Shown here one piece after another: positions 1-7,793 of a stretch of 33,046 nt of DNA (positions within the stretch are counted from its first letter, which is position 1; the number at the start of each line of letters is the position of its first letter). Under the pieces are notes generated by a model, which was not told the origin of the DNA, did not search any database, and worked only from the letters and a program-made list of their open reading frames with translations. This DNA comes from Microcaldota archaeon (GTDB taxonomy: Archaea; Micrarchaeota; Micrarchaeia; Micrarchaeales; CABMGC01), in contig JAJYJW010000009.1 of assembly GCA_021789155.1 (NCBI GenBank), positions 1 through 33,046 of the forward strand. Direction: 5' to 3'. A program made the position numbers and the translations under genes.

Positions 1-914
1 CTCTTAGGCATTGAACTTGCGAGAGCATTGTGGTAAACCTCATACATGCTCTTGAAGGCACCTTCCATGACCGGCTGCAATTTCAATGTAGCGTTGTTCT
101 CCGCTTCCTTTATCGCAGTCGAGAATGCCTTGAATCTTGCCTCGAGCGTATCTATTGCCTCTGCCCTGTTAGCCAATTCGGCTTCAGGCACTGGATCAAC
201 AGGATTCGCTATCCACGCCCTTCTAAGGATAAGAACTTCATCTATCTTGTCCTTAACCTGCTGTGAATTGACGAATTTTGACAGCATCTCCTGATTGCTG
301 AAAGACGCAGCATATTCCTTTATCTCATCGGACTTGCTCAAACCTACCGCTTTGGTGAATGCTTCCTTCAATTCACCATCATTAATAGCATTCAAGACTG
401 GCTTGTATACAGAATCATTGGTATTGTAATCTGCAAGGACAGATGCCAAGAATGAATAAGTAGAATCGGTTCTTGCCTTGTCCAATTCCAGGTTTATCTG
501 AGTAATTGCGCTTCTTGTCTGCTCATCCAGCAACAGAGTAGAAACGCTGCCTATCGTCTTGTTTTCGAAAGGTATCCCCAATGCCTCGAACGCCTTCCCT
601 GCAGAAGACGACAGTTTTTCAAGGGATTCGTTTATGGATTTAAGAACGGCATTGCTTCCAGAGGTATTAGTGACTATCGTTGCTCCTACCTGCACCAATC
701 CCACATATTCAGGAAGAATCTTCTCTATTTCCACTGCTGCCTTCAGTTTGTTCTTGCCTTCTGATGCAGAATAGAATATCTCCATGTTTTGCGTCATTTT
801 AGCTGCAAGATCCACGTATTCCTTATAATCCACGATTCCGCTTCCGCTTTTAGATATTGACGCTATGTCCAAACCATATGCTATCTTTTCTTCAAACTTA
901 AAGCTAGAACTCAT
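1..914 (-). CDS. Hypothetical helical protein, C-terminus outside window
   Basis: The minus-strand frame opens at an ATG complementary to 912-914 and stays open to the window edge, giving about 304 residues without a stop. I do not recognise a family. The sequence is rich in Ala, Glu, Lys, Ser and Leu, has almost no cysteine, and shows no signal peptide or membrane segment. It looks like a soluble, mostly alpha-helical protein, possibly with coiled-coil parts (residues near the cut end are heptad-like with many Glu/Ala). The start is supported by a purine-rich GGGTGGGG stretch just upstream (about 919-926) and a TATA-like TTTTTAAAT at about 951-959. The gene runs away from the basic mini-gene and shares the 915-1232 intergenic region with it. 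Being a structural or scaffold protein is only a guess from composition. Confidence 0.75.
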   Translation of the reverse strand, partial: MSSSFKFEEKIAYGLDIASISKSGSGIVDYKEYVDLAAKMTQNMEIFYSASEGKNKLKAAVEIEKILPEYVGLVQVGATIVTNTSGSNAVLKSINESLEKLSSSAGKAFEALGIPFENKTIGSVSTLLLDEQTRSAITQINLELDKARTDSTYSFLASVLADYNTNDSVYKPVLNAINDGELKEAFTKAVGLSKSDEIKEYAASFSNQEMLSKFVNSQQVKDKIDEVLILRRAWIANPVDPVPEAELANRAEAIDTLEARFKAFSTAIKEAENNATLKLQPVMEGAFKSMYEVYHNALASSMPK

Positions 915-950
915 ACTTCCCCACCCACATAGGTTTTCTGAATTTCCTGA

Positions 951-959
951 TTTAAAAAG
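951..959 (-). promoter_or_regulatory. TATA-like box for the partial helical-protein gene
   Basis: On the minus strand this reads TTTTTAAA. Its centre lies about 26 bases before a predicted transcript start near 928, leaving a leader of roughly 14 bases that contains the G-rich ribosome-binding sequence. Position and composition fit an archaeal TATA box; no experimental support. Confidence 0.4.
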
Positions 960-960
960 A

Positions 961-1192
961 TTACTGTTTTGGCATAATTTATTTGAAAAGAACAGATATG
1001 TTTATTATGAAATTTGCTTGTTTTGCTGAGAACAGCGCTGAAAAAGAAGGATTTGAATCGTCAGCAGGTAAATTTTGTATTCGGAGATTCGTCGAATCTA
1101 TACAATAATAAAATCTTTTTATTACTTTTCAAAAGCATTTATAATAGTTCGTACGTAGTATACACAAGACTTAAATATCTTATTAAATCAAC
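961..1192. other. A+T-rich intergenic region with a short perfect palindrome
   Basis: This stretch separates two divergent transcripts. A 61-codon plus-strand frame (1014-1199) is present, but its A+T-rich, Asn/Tyr/Leu-rich composition and lack of a ribosome-binding site argue against coding. At 1085-1099 the sequence AGATTCG-T-CGAATCT forms a perfect 7-base inverted repeat around one base, which could be an operator or small hairpin. Nothing else is recognised. Confidence 0.4.
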
Positions 1193-1200
1193 TTTATAAA
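1193..1200 (+). promoter_or_regulatory. TATA box for the basic mini-gene
   Basis: TTTATAAA lies 33 bases before the ATG at 1233, predicting a transcript start near 1223 and a leader of about 10 bases holding GGGAA. Just upstream of the ATG the 12-base unit CCAAAAGGGAAT occurs twice in tandem (1205-1216 and 1217-1228), so the GGGAA ribosome-binding motif is duplicated. Confidence 0.55.
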
Positions 1201-1232
1201 TGTTCCAAAAGGGAATCCAAAAGGGAATAAAT

Positions 1233-1289
1233 ATGCCAAAGAAGACAACAAGAAAGGCAAAGAAGACAACAAAGAGATCAAAGAGATAA
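1233..1289 (+). CDS. 18-residue Lys/Arg-rich microprotein
   Basis: The frame ATG...TAA encodes MPKKTTRKAKKTTKRSKR. Ten of 18 residues are Lys or Arg, five are Thr or Ser, and there are no acidic or large hydrophobic residues. The peptide has a seven-residue internal repeat (KKTTRKA / KKTTKRS) matched by an exact 15-base DNA repeat at 1237-1251 and 1258-1272. It has its own TATA box, a GGGAA site 5 bases before the ATG, and an intrinsic-type terminator right after the stop, so it looks like a complete monocistronic unit. Composition resembles histone-tail or H1-like nucleic-acid-binding peptides; function as an abundant DNA or RNA neutralising peptide is inference. The alternative is that the transcript is a small noncoding RNA and the reading frame incidental. 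Confidence 0.55.
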   Translation: MPKKTTRKAKKTTKRSKR

Positions 1290-1335
1290 GGGTAACACCC
1301 ATTTTTTCTTTTTCTTTTTTTCTTTCCTTTCTTTT
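1290..1335 (+). terminator. Hairpin plus long U-tract terminator after the mini-gene
   Basis: GGGT-AAC-ACCC (1290-1300) can form a 4-bp stem. It starts one base after the TAA stop and is followed by a long run of T interrupted by single C residues to about 1335. Archaeal transcription terminates on such U-tracts. The tract is oriented for the plus strand only. Confidence 0.7.
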
Positions 1336-1360
1336 TTATTTTCTAATTCTATATTGGTTT

Positions 1361-2527
1361 TCAAACGAAAATGCTTGCGAACACTTTCGCAACATTCACC
1401 AAATTTTCTATTATAACGTATTCATTGGGTTGGTGTGCTATGTCTTCCTCTATGCTCCAGACAGCAGATGAATAACCTGCTTTCCTGAGATACGCTGCGA
1501 CCGTGCCGCCGCCAATGCCGACGAATTTCGGCTCCATACTCAATTCGCTTTTTATAGAGTTTGCAAGAACCCTTATTATCTCCGAATCTGTGCTCGTCGG
1601 TGGTGCTGCCTGTTCCTCCTGCACTTTCTCCAGATCGATCCTTACTTTCTTGTACTTCGAGCTTATCGCAAGTATGTCGTTATATATCTCATCAAGGCTG
1701 TAATCCGGGATAACCCTGAAATCGAAATAGAATACATCTTTTCCCGGAATTATGTTCGTACTATCAACGTTCTTCTCGTGTTTCGTCATTTCGAACGTTG
1801 AGCCTGAAGGGAATGCATTGCTCTTTGCCTTGTACTTTTTGTGCAACGCCTTATCCACTTCTATCATGAATTTTGCAGCATTCCTCAATGAATTAACTCC
1901 TTTCTTCGGAGTGCTTGCGTGCACCTGTTTGCCATTCACAGTAACCTTCAGCCACATTATGCTCTTTTCAGCTATTTCTATTTCGTTGCCTTTCTTCGAG
2001 CCCCAATCAGGCACTATGAACATGTCGCTCTTGCCGAAAATGTTTTCTTTGAGGAGTTTCTGTATGCCGTACTTGCTGCCCACTTCTTCGTCAGCTGCGA
2101 ATATCACGCCTACATTGTACTTTATCTGCTTGCCCATAAGGTATCGCAAGGTGTACAACGCTGCTATCGTTCCCTCTCCGTTGTCTTGAGTGCCTCTTCC
2201 GAAAATCTTCCCGTCTTTTACTACTGCGTTGAAAGGATCAGTGCTCCATGCTGCGATGTCACCTTCTGAAACTGTATCGATGTGCGCTAGTATCCATATC
2301 GTTCTCTCTTTGTTGCCGTATTTCACCGCAAGGTTCGAACGCTTTGCGCCTGCTTCGTCAGTGTAATCGAAACGCTTTGGAGAAAGATCCCATGACTTGA
2401 GCATGTTCTCTATGAAATCAGCGCGTTTTCCTTCGCCTTCTCCTCCAGACACAGGACTAATTGACTTTATTGAGACGAGTTCGCACATCGTCTTTACCAT
2501 GTCATTCCTGAATTCCTCTATACCCAT
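1361..2527 (-). CDS. M20-family metallopeptidase / ArgE-DapE-like deacylase
   Basis: A cytosolic zinc hydrolase of the M20 family, which removes amino-acid or acyl groups from peptides or N-acyl amino acids; the exact substrate cannot be read from sequence. With the start at 2527 (MGIEEFRNDM) the protein is 388 residues, normal for the family. Visible metal-site motifs are AHIDTV (His82, Asp84), GRGTQDNGEG (bridging Asp115), AADEEVG (catalytic Glu147 and ligand Glu148) and AHQPNE near the C-terminus (His365). The middle holds the dimerisation-domain segment with GKQVHASTP. An upstream in-frame extension to 2587 would add a non-conserved, poorly coded stretch, and ATG at 2537-2539 is another candidate. 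It is divergent from the large LRR gene. DapE versus peptidase assignment is unresolved. Confidence 0.88.
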   Translation of the reverse strand: MGIEEFRNDMVKTMCELVSIKSISPVSGGEGEGKRADFIENMLKSWDLSPKRFDYTDEAGAKRSNLAVKYGNKERTIWILAHIDTVSEGDIAAWSTDPFNAVVKDGKIFGRGTQDNGEGTIAALYTLRYLMGKQIKYNVGVIFAADEEVGSKYGIQKLLKENIFGKSDMFIVPDWGSKKGNEIEIAEKSIMWLKVTVNGKQVHASTPKKGVNSLRNAAKFMIEVDKALHKKYKAKSNAFPSGSTFEMTKHEKNVDSTNIIPGKDVFYFDFRVIPDYSLDEIYNDILAISSKYKKVRIDLEKVQEEQAAPPTSTDSEIIRVLANSIKSELSMEPKFVGIGGGTVAAYLRKAGYSSAVWSIEEDIAHQPNEYVIIENLVNVAKVFASIFV

Positions 2528-2639
2528 GAAAATCAACATTGTTGAATTGAAATGCAACGATTTTATTGCTTTCGTACGATTTTGCAAAAATTAGAAGAAC
2601 ATTTCGAACCTTTTTTCCATTAGAATTTGCTATATAATA

Positions 2640-2671
2640 AAGTATATATTCTTTTACCAACATATATAAAT
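2640..2671 (+). promoter_or_regulatory. TATA boxes upstream of the large LRR gene
   Basis: The A+T-rich block contains AGTATATATTC (2641-2651) and CATATATAAATG (2661-2672). The second lies about 26 bases before the ATG at 2691, the spacing expected for a leaderless transcript starting on that ATG. This is why 2691 is preferred over the in-frame ATG at 2670, which would sit inside the box. Confidence 0.5.
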
Positions 2672-2690
2672 GCAGTATGAGTGTGGCATC

Positions 2691-5663
2691 ATGAAATTCC
2701 TAAACAAAAATGACTCAAAAAACTCTGATAACACTGCAAATATTAAAAATCAGATTAAAGAGAATGAAAGAGATCCTGCAACAGATAATATCATTATAGA
2801 AGGAGCAAAACATATGCGCGCTGCATTCACAGTAAGCAGATACTTTAACTTAACCACGTACGAACAGGATAAAATAATGAGCAATGCGATAAAGAAGGTA
2901 ACTGAGAAAGGCAAGTACCAATTGCTTAATGAAGTGCTCACCGTATCAAAAGCATATGAACAGAATCCTTTAAAAGTGGAAAAACTGCTGAGTGCGGAGG
3001 AGATTCCACCTGCTACCGAAATCGAAAAACAGTTCATACAGGAGATGGTATACAGCAAAACAGCATACGACATCACAAACAAATGGATTGAAAATGCAGT
3101 CCGCTATTTCAGGAATACATTAGAAAAAGAAATTGATGTTAACCACGAGCTTCCAGGGGCAGAAATCCAGACTCAACCTAATTTGTACGATCCGATACTG
3201 GATAAAGTACTTGCTCTAGATGAGGGTACTTTGAATAATGCTGAACTGAAAATGAGTGGAATAAGAGAAAAGGGTATTCCATTCATAGCCAGCGCGAGCG
3301 GCATTACTAAAAACGAGGCAAAGATACTATCGCTTGAAAAAATCACTGAGCTTACTGGAGAAGGAGATTTCGAGAGCATGACTAAGTTAGGAAGTTACCT
3401 TTTGACCAGTTTGCTTCCAAAGGAGTATTCAGACGAAAGATATATCCTGCACGATTCTATACCTATAATCTACTCCTTTCCCTCAGACAAGCTCAAGCAA
3501 AGCATAAAAAGTGACGAAGAATGGGATGGCATTGTTAGAGAACTTGAAAAGGAAATGTTACCTGCGATACGAACAGGGGTGGCGATAGCCATAGAAAAAG
3601 GGAAACTTGCGCAGTTGAATGTTGATAGAGAAAAAGCATATATGGAAGTTACGAAAAATATTGAAGAAAACAATGTTGGATTTGGAAAAGACGAAATAAA
3701 TGCTCTGAACGATCGTTTTAGAGGTGCTGGAATAACTGCGGGCAGCGCAGTCTTGAATAAGATGCTTGTTGACAAAGATGACATAACAAGCACCATAGAA
3801 CTAGCTGCGCTTTTTGATGGTGAAGAAAGAGCGAGTACGAATGCCGCAAAAAGCAGAATGCGCTCGCTAATAAATGAAAATAATGATGTGGTAGATGCTG
3901 GAAAACTTGCGAATGCAATGAGGATGAGCAGACAGGACGTTGAAGAATTCAGGGAAGATGCAATCAAAGCAATAGAACTACCGCTGAAAAAGGGGAACAT
4001 CGCAGGCGCGAAAGAAGTAATGGAAAACTTTAGGCTAACAAAAGAGGACATATCTGAGACAGTGCTTAACAGCATAAAGCATCTATTCCTAACTGGAGAA
4101 CACATATACGCACAGAGGGTTGATGAAGAACTGAAGGTCGCGGGTAAAATACCAGTTTTATATGATAAAGATTTTGATTCTACACATAATGCATCTCAAA
4201 TCATAATGACCTCAGAAGAGCATCTCACATTGTTACGCAATCAAATGGCACTGGTTACTTACGTGCTAAAAAGCATGAATAGTGCTAACGAAAAAGAAGT
4301 CAAGAAAATGCAAGAATTATTCTTTGAAAGTGTAGAGTCTGCGGTGGCTACAATAAGCGAAAAATACTGGAACACGAAAAAAGCATTTTTTGATGCATCT
4401 CCAATATCAGAAGAAGAAAGAAGGCACATAAACATGAATAAGATAAACCTTGACAATACTACTGAAAAACTGGCTGATGAACTTGACGCAGCAGTAATTG
4501 ATGCAGTAATCAAGCTTAGAATAAAAGGCCAATTCAACGCAGTGATACGCACTAAATACACTGACAAACTTCAGTTCAGAAAAGAAGTGGAAAAGCCTGC
4601 AAGCATAGCTGATGAGAAGCCTGAAAAAGTGAGTTACAATGCAAAGGCAACTAAACTGCAGATTAAAGAAAATGTTTCAAATCTAGATAATGCCATTTAT
4701 ACATTAGATCAAAAGCTTGCTGAAGGAAAGGTAAGGCACATTGCACTAGATATTAGTCCTAACGCTACTACATATCTGCGACATCCTAATACAATAATTG
4801 ATGAACTTATCGAAAATCAAGATAAAAATATGGATAAATTGATTTCCGTTTCAGTTAATAATACTGAGGCATCATCATTACTCAAGGCTTTCAAAAAACT
4901 AGAGAACTTAAATAAACTTTTTATAAGCATCAATATCAAAAACAACGGCAGTATCTTACCTGTAGAAATTAGAAAGCTAACGAATTTAAGGAGCTTTGGC
5001 ATACACGCAATTAATAGTTTCAAATTTCCTGAATGGATTGGAGAGTTGAAGAATTTGGAATATCTCAATATATTTGAATATCTCAATATATTTAATAGTG
5101 AATATGATATTCCCCACAAATTTCCCAAGTTTATTAGGAAATTAACAAATTTGAAAAGTTTGGGGTTATCTGGGGTTGGGATTACTTCGTTGCCTGAGTG
5201 GATTGGAGAGTTAAAGAATTTGAAAAGTTTGAATTTGAAACACAACAAAATCAATAATCTCCCTGAAAGCATTCGAGAATTGAAGAATTTGGAAAGTTTG
5301 GATTTGTCTGGGAATGAAATTACTTCGTTGCCTGAGTGGATTGGAGAGTTAAAGAATTTGAAAAGTTTGGATTTGAAACACAACAAAATCAATAATCTCC
5401 CTGAAAGCATTCGAGAATTGAAGAATTTGGAAAAGGCAGCATTATTCCACACAGTATTCTTAGAAAATCAACCAATTACAAATAAGGAACTAAAGGAATC
5501 ACAAAGAGAAGTTGACTTAGAACTTACGAATTCACCTACAGATATTGACATTCTAGCCAAAAATATTGACATTAAAATAAATGAAGTTAATGACGTTCTT
5601 ACGAGTGCTGAAAATGATGCTGATACACTTATAGAAAAACTTAAAAATAAACTTGAAAAATAA
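2691..5663 (+). CDS. Large helical-repeat plus leucine-rich-repeat protein
   Basis: About 990 residues, without signal peptide or membrane segment. The first ~680 residues are alpha-helical with a loose recurring pattern: a short hydrophobic-Leu-Thr turn, acidic residues, an AI/SI helix, then KG and A..V...F. Examples are near residues 50-95 and 410-480. From about residue 720 to 915 there are plant/bacterial-type 23-residue LRRs with the pattern L..L.L..N.I..LP..I..L.N. They are followed by a charged C-terminal helical tail (last ~75 residues). The last four regular LRRs come from a 138-base tandem duplication that is almost identical at DNA level (5181-5433). Codons in the LRR part are strikingly TTG/AAG/AAT/TTT-rich compared with the N-terminal part. 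LRRs mediate protein binding; the partner and role are unknown. The start at 2691 follows the TATA spacing. Confidence 0.85.
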   Translation: MKFLNKNDSKNSDNTANIKNQIKENERDPATDNIIIEGAKHMRAAFTVSRYFNLTTYEQDKIMSNAIKKVTEKGKYQLLNEVLTVSKAYEQNPLKVEKLLSAEEIPPATEIEKQFIQEMVYSKTAYDITNKWIENAVRYFRNTLEKEIDVNHELPGAEIQTQPNLYDPILDKVLALDEGTLNNAELKMSGIREKGIPFIASASGITKNEAKILSLEKITELTGEGDFESMTKLGSYLLTSLLPKEYSDERYILHDSIPIIYSFPSDKLKQSIKSDEEWDGIVRELEKEMLPAIRTGVAIAIEKGKLAQLNVDREKAYMEVTKNIEENNVGFGKDEINALNDRFRGAGITAGSAVLNKMLVDKDDITSTIELAALFDGEERASTNAAKSRMRSLINENNDVVDAGKLANAMRMSRQDVEEFREDAIKAIELPLKKGNIAGAKEVMENFRLTKEDISETVLNSIKHLFLTGEHIYAQRVDEELKVAGKIPVLYDKDFDSTHNASQIIMTSEEHLTLLRNQMALVTYVLKSMNSANEKEVKKMQELFFESVESAVATISEKYWNTKKAFFDASPISEEERRHINMNKINLDNTTEKLADELDAAVIDAVIKLRIKGQFNAVIRTKYTDKLQFRKEVEKPASIADEKPEKVSYNAKATKLQIKENVSNLDNAIYTLDQKLAEGKVRHIALDISPNATTYLRHPNTIIDELIENQDKNMDKLISVSVNNTEASSLLKAFKKLENLNKLFISINIKNNGSILPVEIRKLTNLRSFGIHAINSFKFPEWIGELKNLEYLNIFEYLNIFNSEYDIPHKFPKFIRKLTNLKSLGLSGVGITSLPEWIGELKNLKSLNLKHNKINNLPESIRELKNLESLDLSGNEITSLPEWIGELKNLKSLDLKHNKINNLPESIRELKNLEKAALFHTVFLENQPITNKELKESQREVDLELTNSPTDIDILAKNIDIKINEVNDVLTSAENDADTLIEKLKNKLEK
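5058..5093. repeat. 18-base perfect tandem duplication inside LRR region
   Basis: The unit GAATATCTCAATATATTT occurs twice head to tail (5058-5075 and 5076-5093). It encodes EYLNIF twice and inserts six residues into one LRR, breaking the 23-residue register. It looks like replication slippage and keeps the frame. Confidence 0.9.
5181..5433. repeat. Near-identical 138-base tandem duplication (two LRRs)
   Basis: The segment 5181-5295 is repeated at 5319-5433 with a single difference (A at 5232, G at 5370, giving Asn versus Asp). The offset of 138 bases is 46 codons, exactly two 23-residue LRRs. Synonymous positions are also identical, so the copies are recent or kept alike by gene conversion. 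Confidence 0.92.
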
Positions 5664-5710
5664 TTCAAATTTAACGATCAAAAATAATGCTAAGAAAAAA
5701 CATAACGCAT

Positions 5711-5750
5711 AAAAAACAAGTAGAATTCAGTGGAGTTCATCAGAACTCCA
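5711..5750 (-). terminator. Terminator overlapping the stop codon of aCPSF2
   Basis: TGGAGTTC (5731-5738) and GAACTCCA (5743-5750) form an 8-bp stem with a 4-base loop. On the minus strand the 5' arm encodes the last residues (Met-Glu-Phe) and the stop codon lies in the loop. A T6 run (complement of 5711-5716) follows, with another T6 farther on. This fits an intrinsic terminator for the minus-strand operon. Confidence 0.6.
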
Positions 5751-7077
5751 TGCTGAATCCGAGATTTGGCTTATGGGTCTTGAACCTGTGTTCTCTCGCT
5801 TGCGTGAGTGCGCTAGACAAGCTGTCTATCTTTTCCTGCTCTCCGTGAACGAGGAAAGTGTTGCTTAGACCGTTTATCTTGTCCACGAACTTCGTGAGCT
5901 GCGACCTGTCCGCGTGAGCGGAAAGATGGTACATCTCTACCTGCAACTTTATCTCTACCTTGTTGCCGTCTATATCGAGTTCCTTTGCGCCATCGAGCAG
6001 GGTTCTTCCTCTCGTGCCTTCCACCTGGAAGCCTACCAGTATGAGCTTGTTCTGCTCATCGCCCGCCAATGATGTGAGGTACTTGGTTATAGGGCCGCCG
6101 TTGAGCATTCCGCTCGTGGTGACTATTACGCATGGCCTTTTGTCATGCATTATCCTGTTCCTCATTCCAGGGCTTTTAACCTCGAAGAAGTTCTCGCTCC
6201 TGAAAGGATCTATTTCGCTCATCAGGATCTTCCTCTGGATCTCTTCCCTGCAGAAGATCACGTTGTGGCGGTAGATTCCTATCGCCTTGCCGATCATGCC
6301 GTCTATGTATATCGGCACCTTTGGCAATATTCCCGATCTTATGTAGTCATCGAGTATGAAGAGGACTTCCTGTGCCCTTCCAACTGCGAAGCTAGGTATT
6401 ATGACCTTGCCCCCGTTGTTGAGGGTTTCCTTCATGCTTTGCATCATATCCTTGAGAATCTGCGTTTCCGTAGGGAATACGTCCTTCTCGCCGCCATATG
6501 TGCTTTCCATGATCAACGTGTCGGCGTTGAGGTTAGAGCTGTGCGCAGGGTTGAGCAATTTCGTTACCTTTAAGTTGAAATCGCCAGTGTAGAGCACTGT
6601 ATTGTGCCCGTCTGTCGCCTGCACCATGCTGCTTCCTAGGATGTGCCCTGCCGGAAGGAGCCTGAAGTACATGTCATTCACTTTGAATTCGTTGTTGTAC
6701 TCTACTAGCTTGTATCCTTTCTGCAATGCGTTGAGGCCGTTTTTTGTCACGTTGCTTGGGTTGCTTATGCGCATGTAGTCGTTGACGAGAACATTCGAAA
6801 GCTCCATCGTGGGCTTCGTGGCATACACTTTGCCTTTCCATCCTGTTGAGAAGATATGCGGAAGATATCCGGCATGGTCAAGATGGGCATGCGTCAGGAC
6901 TATTGCGTCGAGACTTTTTATCATGTCGTCTGGTATTACAGGAAACGTGTTGTTGCCCTGACTTCCTTCGCCAGATGGCTTAACTCCCGCGTCCATCAAT
7001 ACTCTTGATCCGTTGCTTTCTATCAAAATGCAGCTTCTACCTACTTCTCCTGCTGCTCCGAAAAACTGTACTTTCAA
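5740..7077 (-). CDS. aCPSF2-type metallo-beta-lactamase/beta-CASP ribonuclease
   Basis: An archaeal beta-CASP nuclease for RNA processing, in the group lacking N-terminal KH domains (aCPSF2-like, about 445 residues). Visible motifs are THAHLDHAG (His63, His65, Asp67, His68), GHILGSS, YTGDFN, ESTYGG, the beta-CASP segments SFAVGRAQEVLF and TTSGMLNGGP, and the C-terminal HLSAHADRSQL and LVHGE. Homologues start with a short Met-Lys-Val-x-Phe-x-Gly-Ala strand, which matches a TTG start at 7077 preceded by GGTG at 7084-7087. A GTG at 7086 would instead use that GGTG as part of the start. It is the last gene of a minus-strand cluster behind the coiled-coil gene and ends in a hairpin terminator. Endo- versus 5'-exonuclease activity cannot be decided here. 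Confidence 0.9.
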   Translation of the reverse strand: MKVQFFGAAGEVGRSCILIESNGSRVLMDAGVKPSGEGSQGNNTFPVIPDDMIKSLDAIVLTHAHLDHAGYLPHIFSTGWKGKVYATKPTMELSNVLVNDYMRISNPSNVTKNGLNALQKGYKLVEYNNEFKVNDMYFRLLPAGHILGSSMVQATDGHNTVLYTGDFNLKVTKLLNPAHSSNLNADTLIMESTYGGEKDVFPTETQILKDMMQSMKETLNNGGKVIIPSFAVGRAQEVLFILDDYIRSGILPKVPIYIDGMIGKAIGIYRHNVIFCREEIQRKILMSEIDPFRSENFFEVKSPGMRNRIMHDKRPCVIVTTSGMLNGGPITKYLTSLAGDEQNKLILVGFQVEGTRGRTLLDGAKELDIDGNKVEIKLQVEMYHLSAHADRSQLTKFVDKINGLSNTFLVHGEQEKIDSLSSALTQAREHRFKTHKPNLGFSMEF

Positions 7078-7112
7078 TCTATACACCTTTGTATGTTGTT
7101 TTATGTTTCTTA

Positions 7113-7784
7113 TTAGTTACTGCTTATGTCTGCATCGTCAGAATAGCCAGAATTTCCGGTCTTGTCCTTTATGACAGCTATGTCTGCGAAGCTTATCTCC
7201 GCAGGCTGCTTTTGGCCTCCCTCTTTCCTTTCGGATGAGGTTCTTGAACCGCGATGTTCGCCGTTCCTGTAACCGGTTATGCGTCTAAGCTCTCCGTACA
7301 AATCGTCAAGAACTTTGTCGCTATCTGCTATCTTCTTTTGCACTTCGTCGATTTGCTTGCTCGCTTCCTCTATGTCGTTAGTGACAAGCTCTACCTTCTT
7401 GTGCATCTTGTAGACTTTTAGGGATTTCTCCAATTCGCGCTCGACTTCATCGATCTTCCTCACCAATTCCTTCTCTGCACCGAGCGAAGTTGCTTCCGTT
7501 GCAATCTTAAACTCAAGACGTTCCTTAATGCGCTTCAGGTAGCCAATGCTTTTTGGCCTTTCCTTGTTTATTGCAACAAGGCTCTTTACCGCTTCAAGTT
7601 CTGCTTTCTTGTATGCAAGCCTCTTTCTCAAAGCCCTTATCCTCGAAACCAGTTCCTCTCTGCCTTTTCTCTCTTTTTCTATGCCGGCTTTCAGCTCGGC
7701 TATTCTAGCTTCCTTTGGCGTCTGCTGCCTCTCGGCCGCTGCTTCTGGAGCGTTGCTTGTGTTCTTTTCTGCTTCTGTGTCCAG
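7113..7784 (-). CDS. Coiled-coil protein, COG1340-like, non-canonical start
   Basis: A long Glu/Lys/Ala/Leu-rich coiled coil followed by a Gly/Arg/Ser-rich, probably disordered C-terminus. The segment around LEFKIATEATSLGAEKELV resembles archaeal coiled-coil proteins of the COG1340 group (established family, unknown function). The first canonical start in frame is TTG at 7631. However, the frame is open and clearly coding-like up to the glycosyltransferase stop (7794-7796), including the beginning of the coiled coil. No ATG, GTG or TTG occurs in that extension. I place the start at CTG (7782-7784) because GGGG lies five bases upstream; the residues then begin as M-DTEAEKNTS. This start is inference. 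The gene is in the same frame as the upstream glycosyltransferase, with only TAA between them. Confidence 0.6.
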   Translation of the reverse strand: MDTEAEKNTSNAPEAAAERQQTPKEARIAELKAGIEKERKGREELVSRIRALRKRLAYKKAELEAVKSLVAINKERPKSIGYLKRIKERLEFKIATEATSLGAEKELVRKIDEVERELEKSLKVYKMHKKVELVTNDIEEASKQIDEVQKKIADSDKVLDDLYGELRRITGYRNGEHRGSRTSSERKEGGQKQPAEISFADIAVIKDKTGNSGYSDDADISSN

Positions 7785-7793
7785 TAAATCCCC

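Noticed and set aside
1014-1199. 61-codon plus-strand reading frame
   Set aside because: Low-complexity A+T-rich codons, no ribosome-binding site, ends inside the mini-gene TATA box.
3470-4105. Long minus-strand frame within the large LRR gene
   Set aside because: Ser/Phe-rich shadow of an acidic helical plus-strand protein; no promoter or ribosome-binding site.
5058-5433. CRISPR-like direct repeats
   Set aside because: The repeats are in-frame LRR codons without unique spacers of constant length, and there are no cas genes.
4817-5452. 211-codon minus-strand frame opposite the LRR region
   Set aside because: It mirrors the LRR repeats on the other strand; the plus-strand frame has recognisable LRR periodicity.
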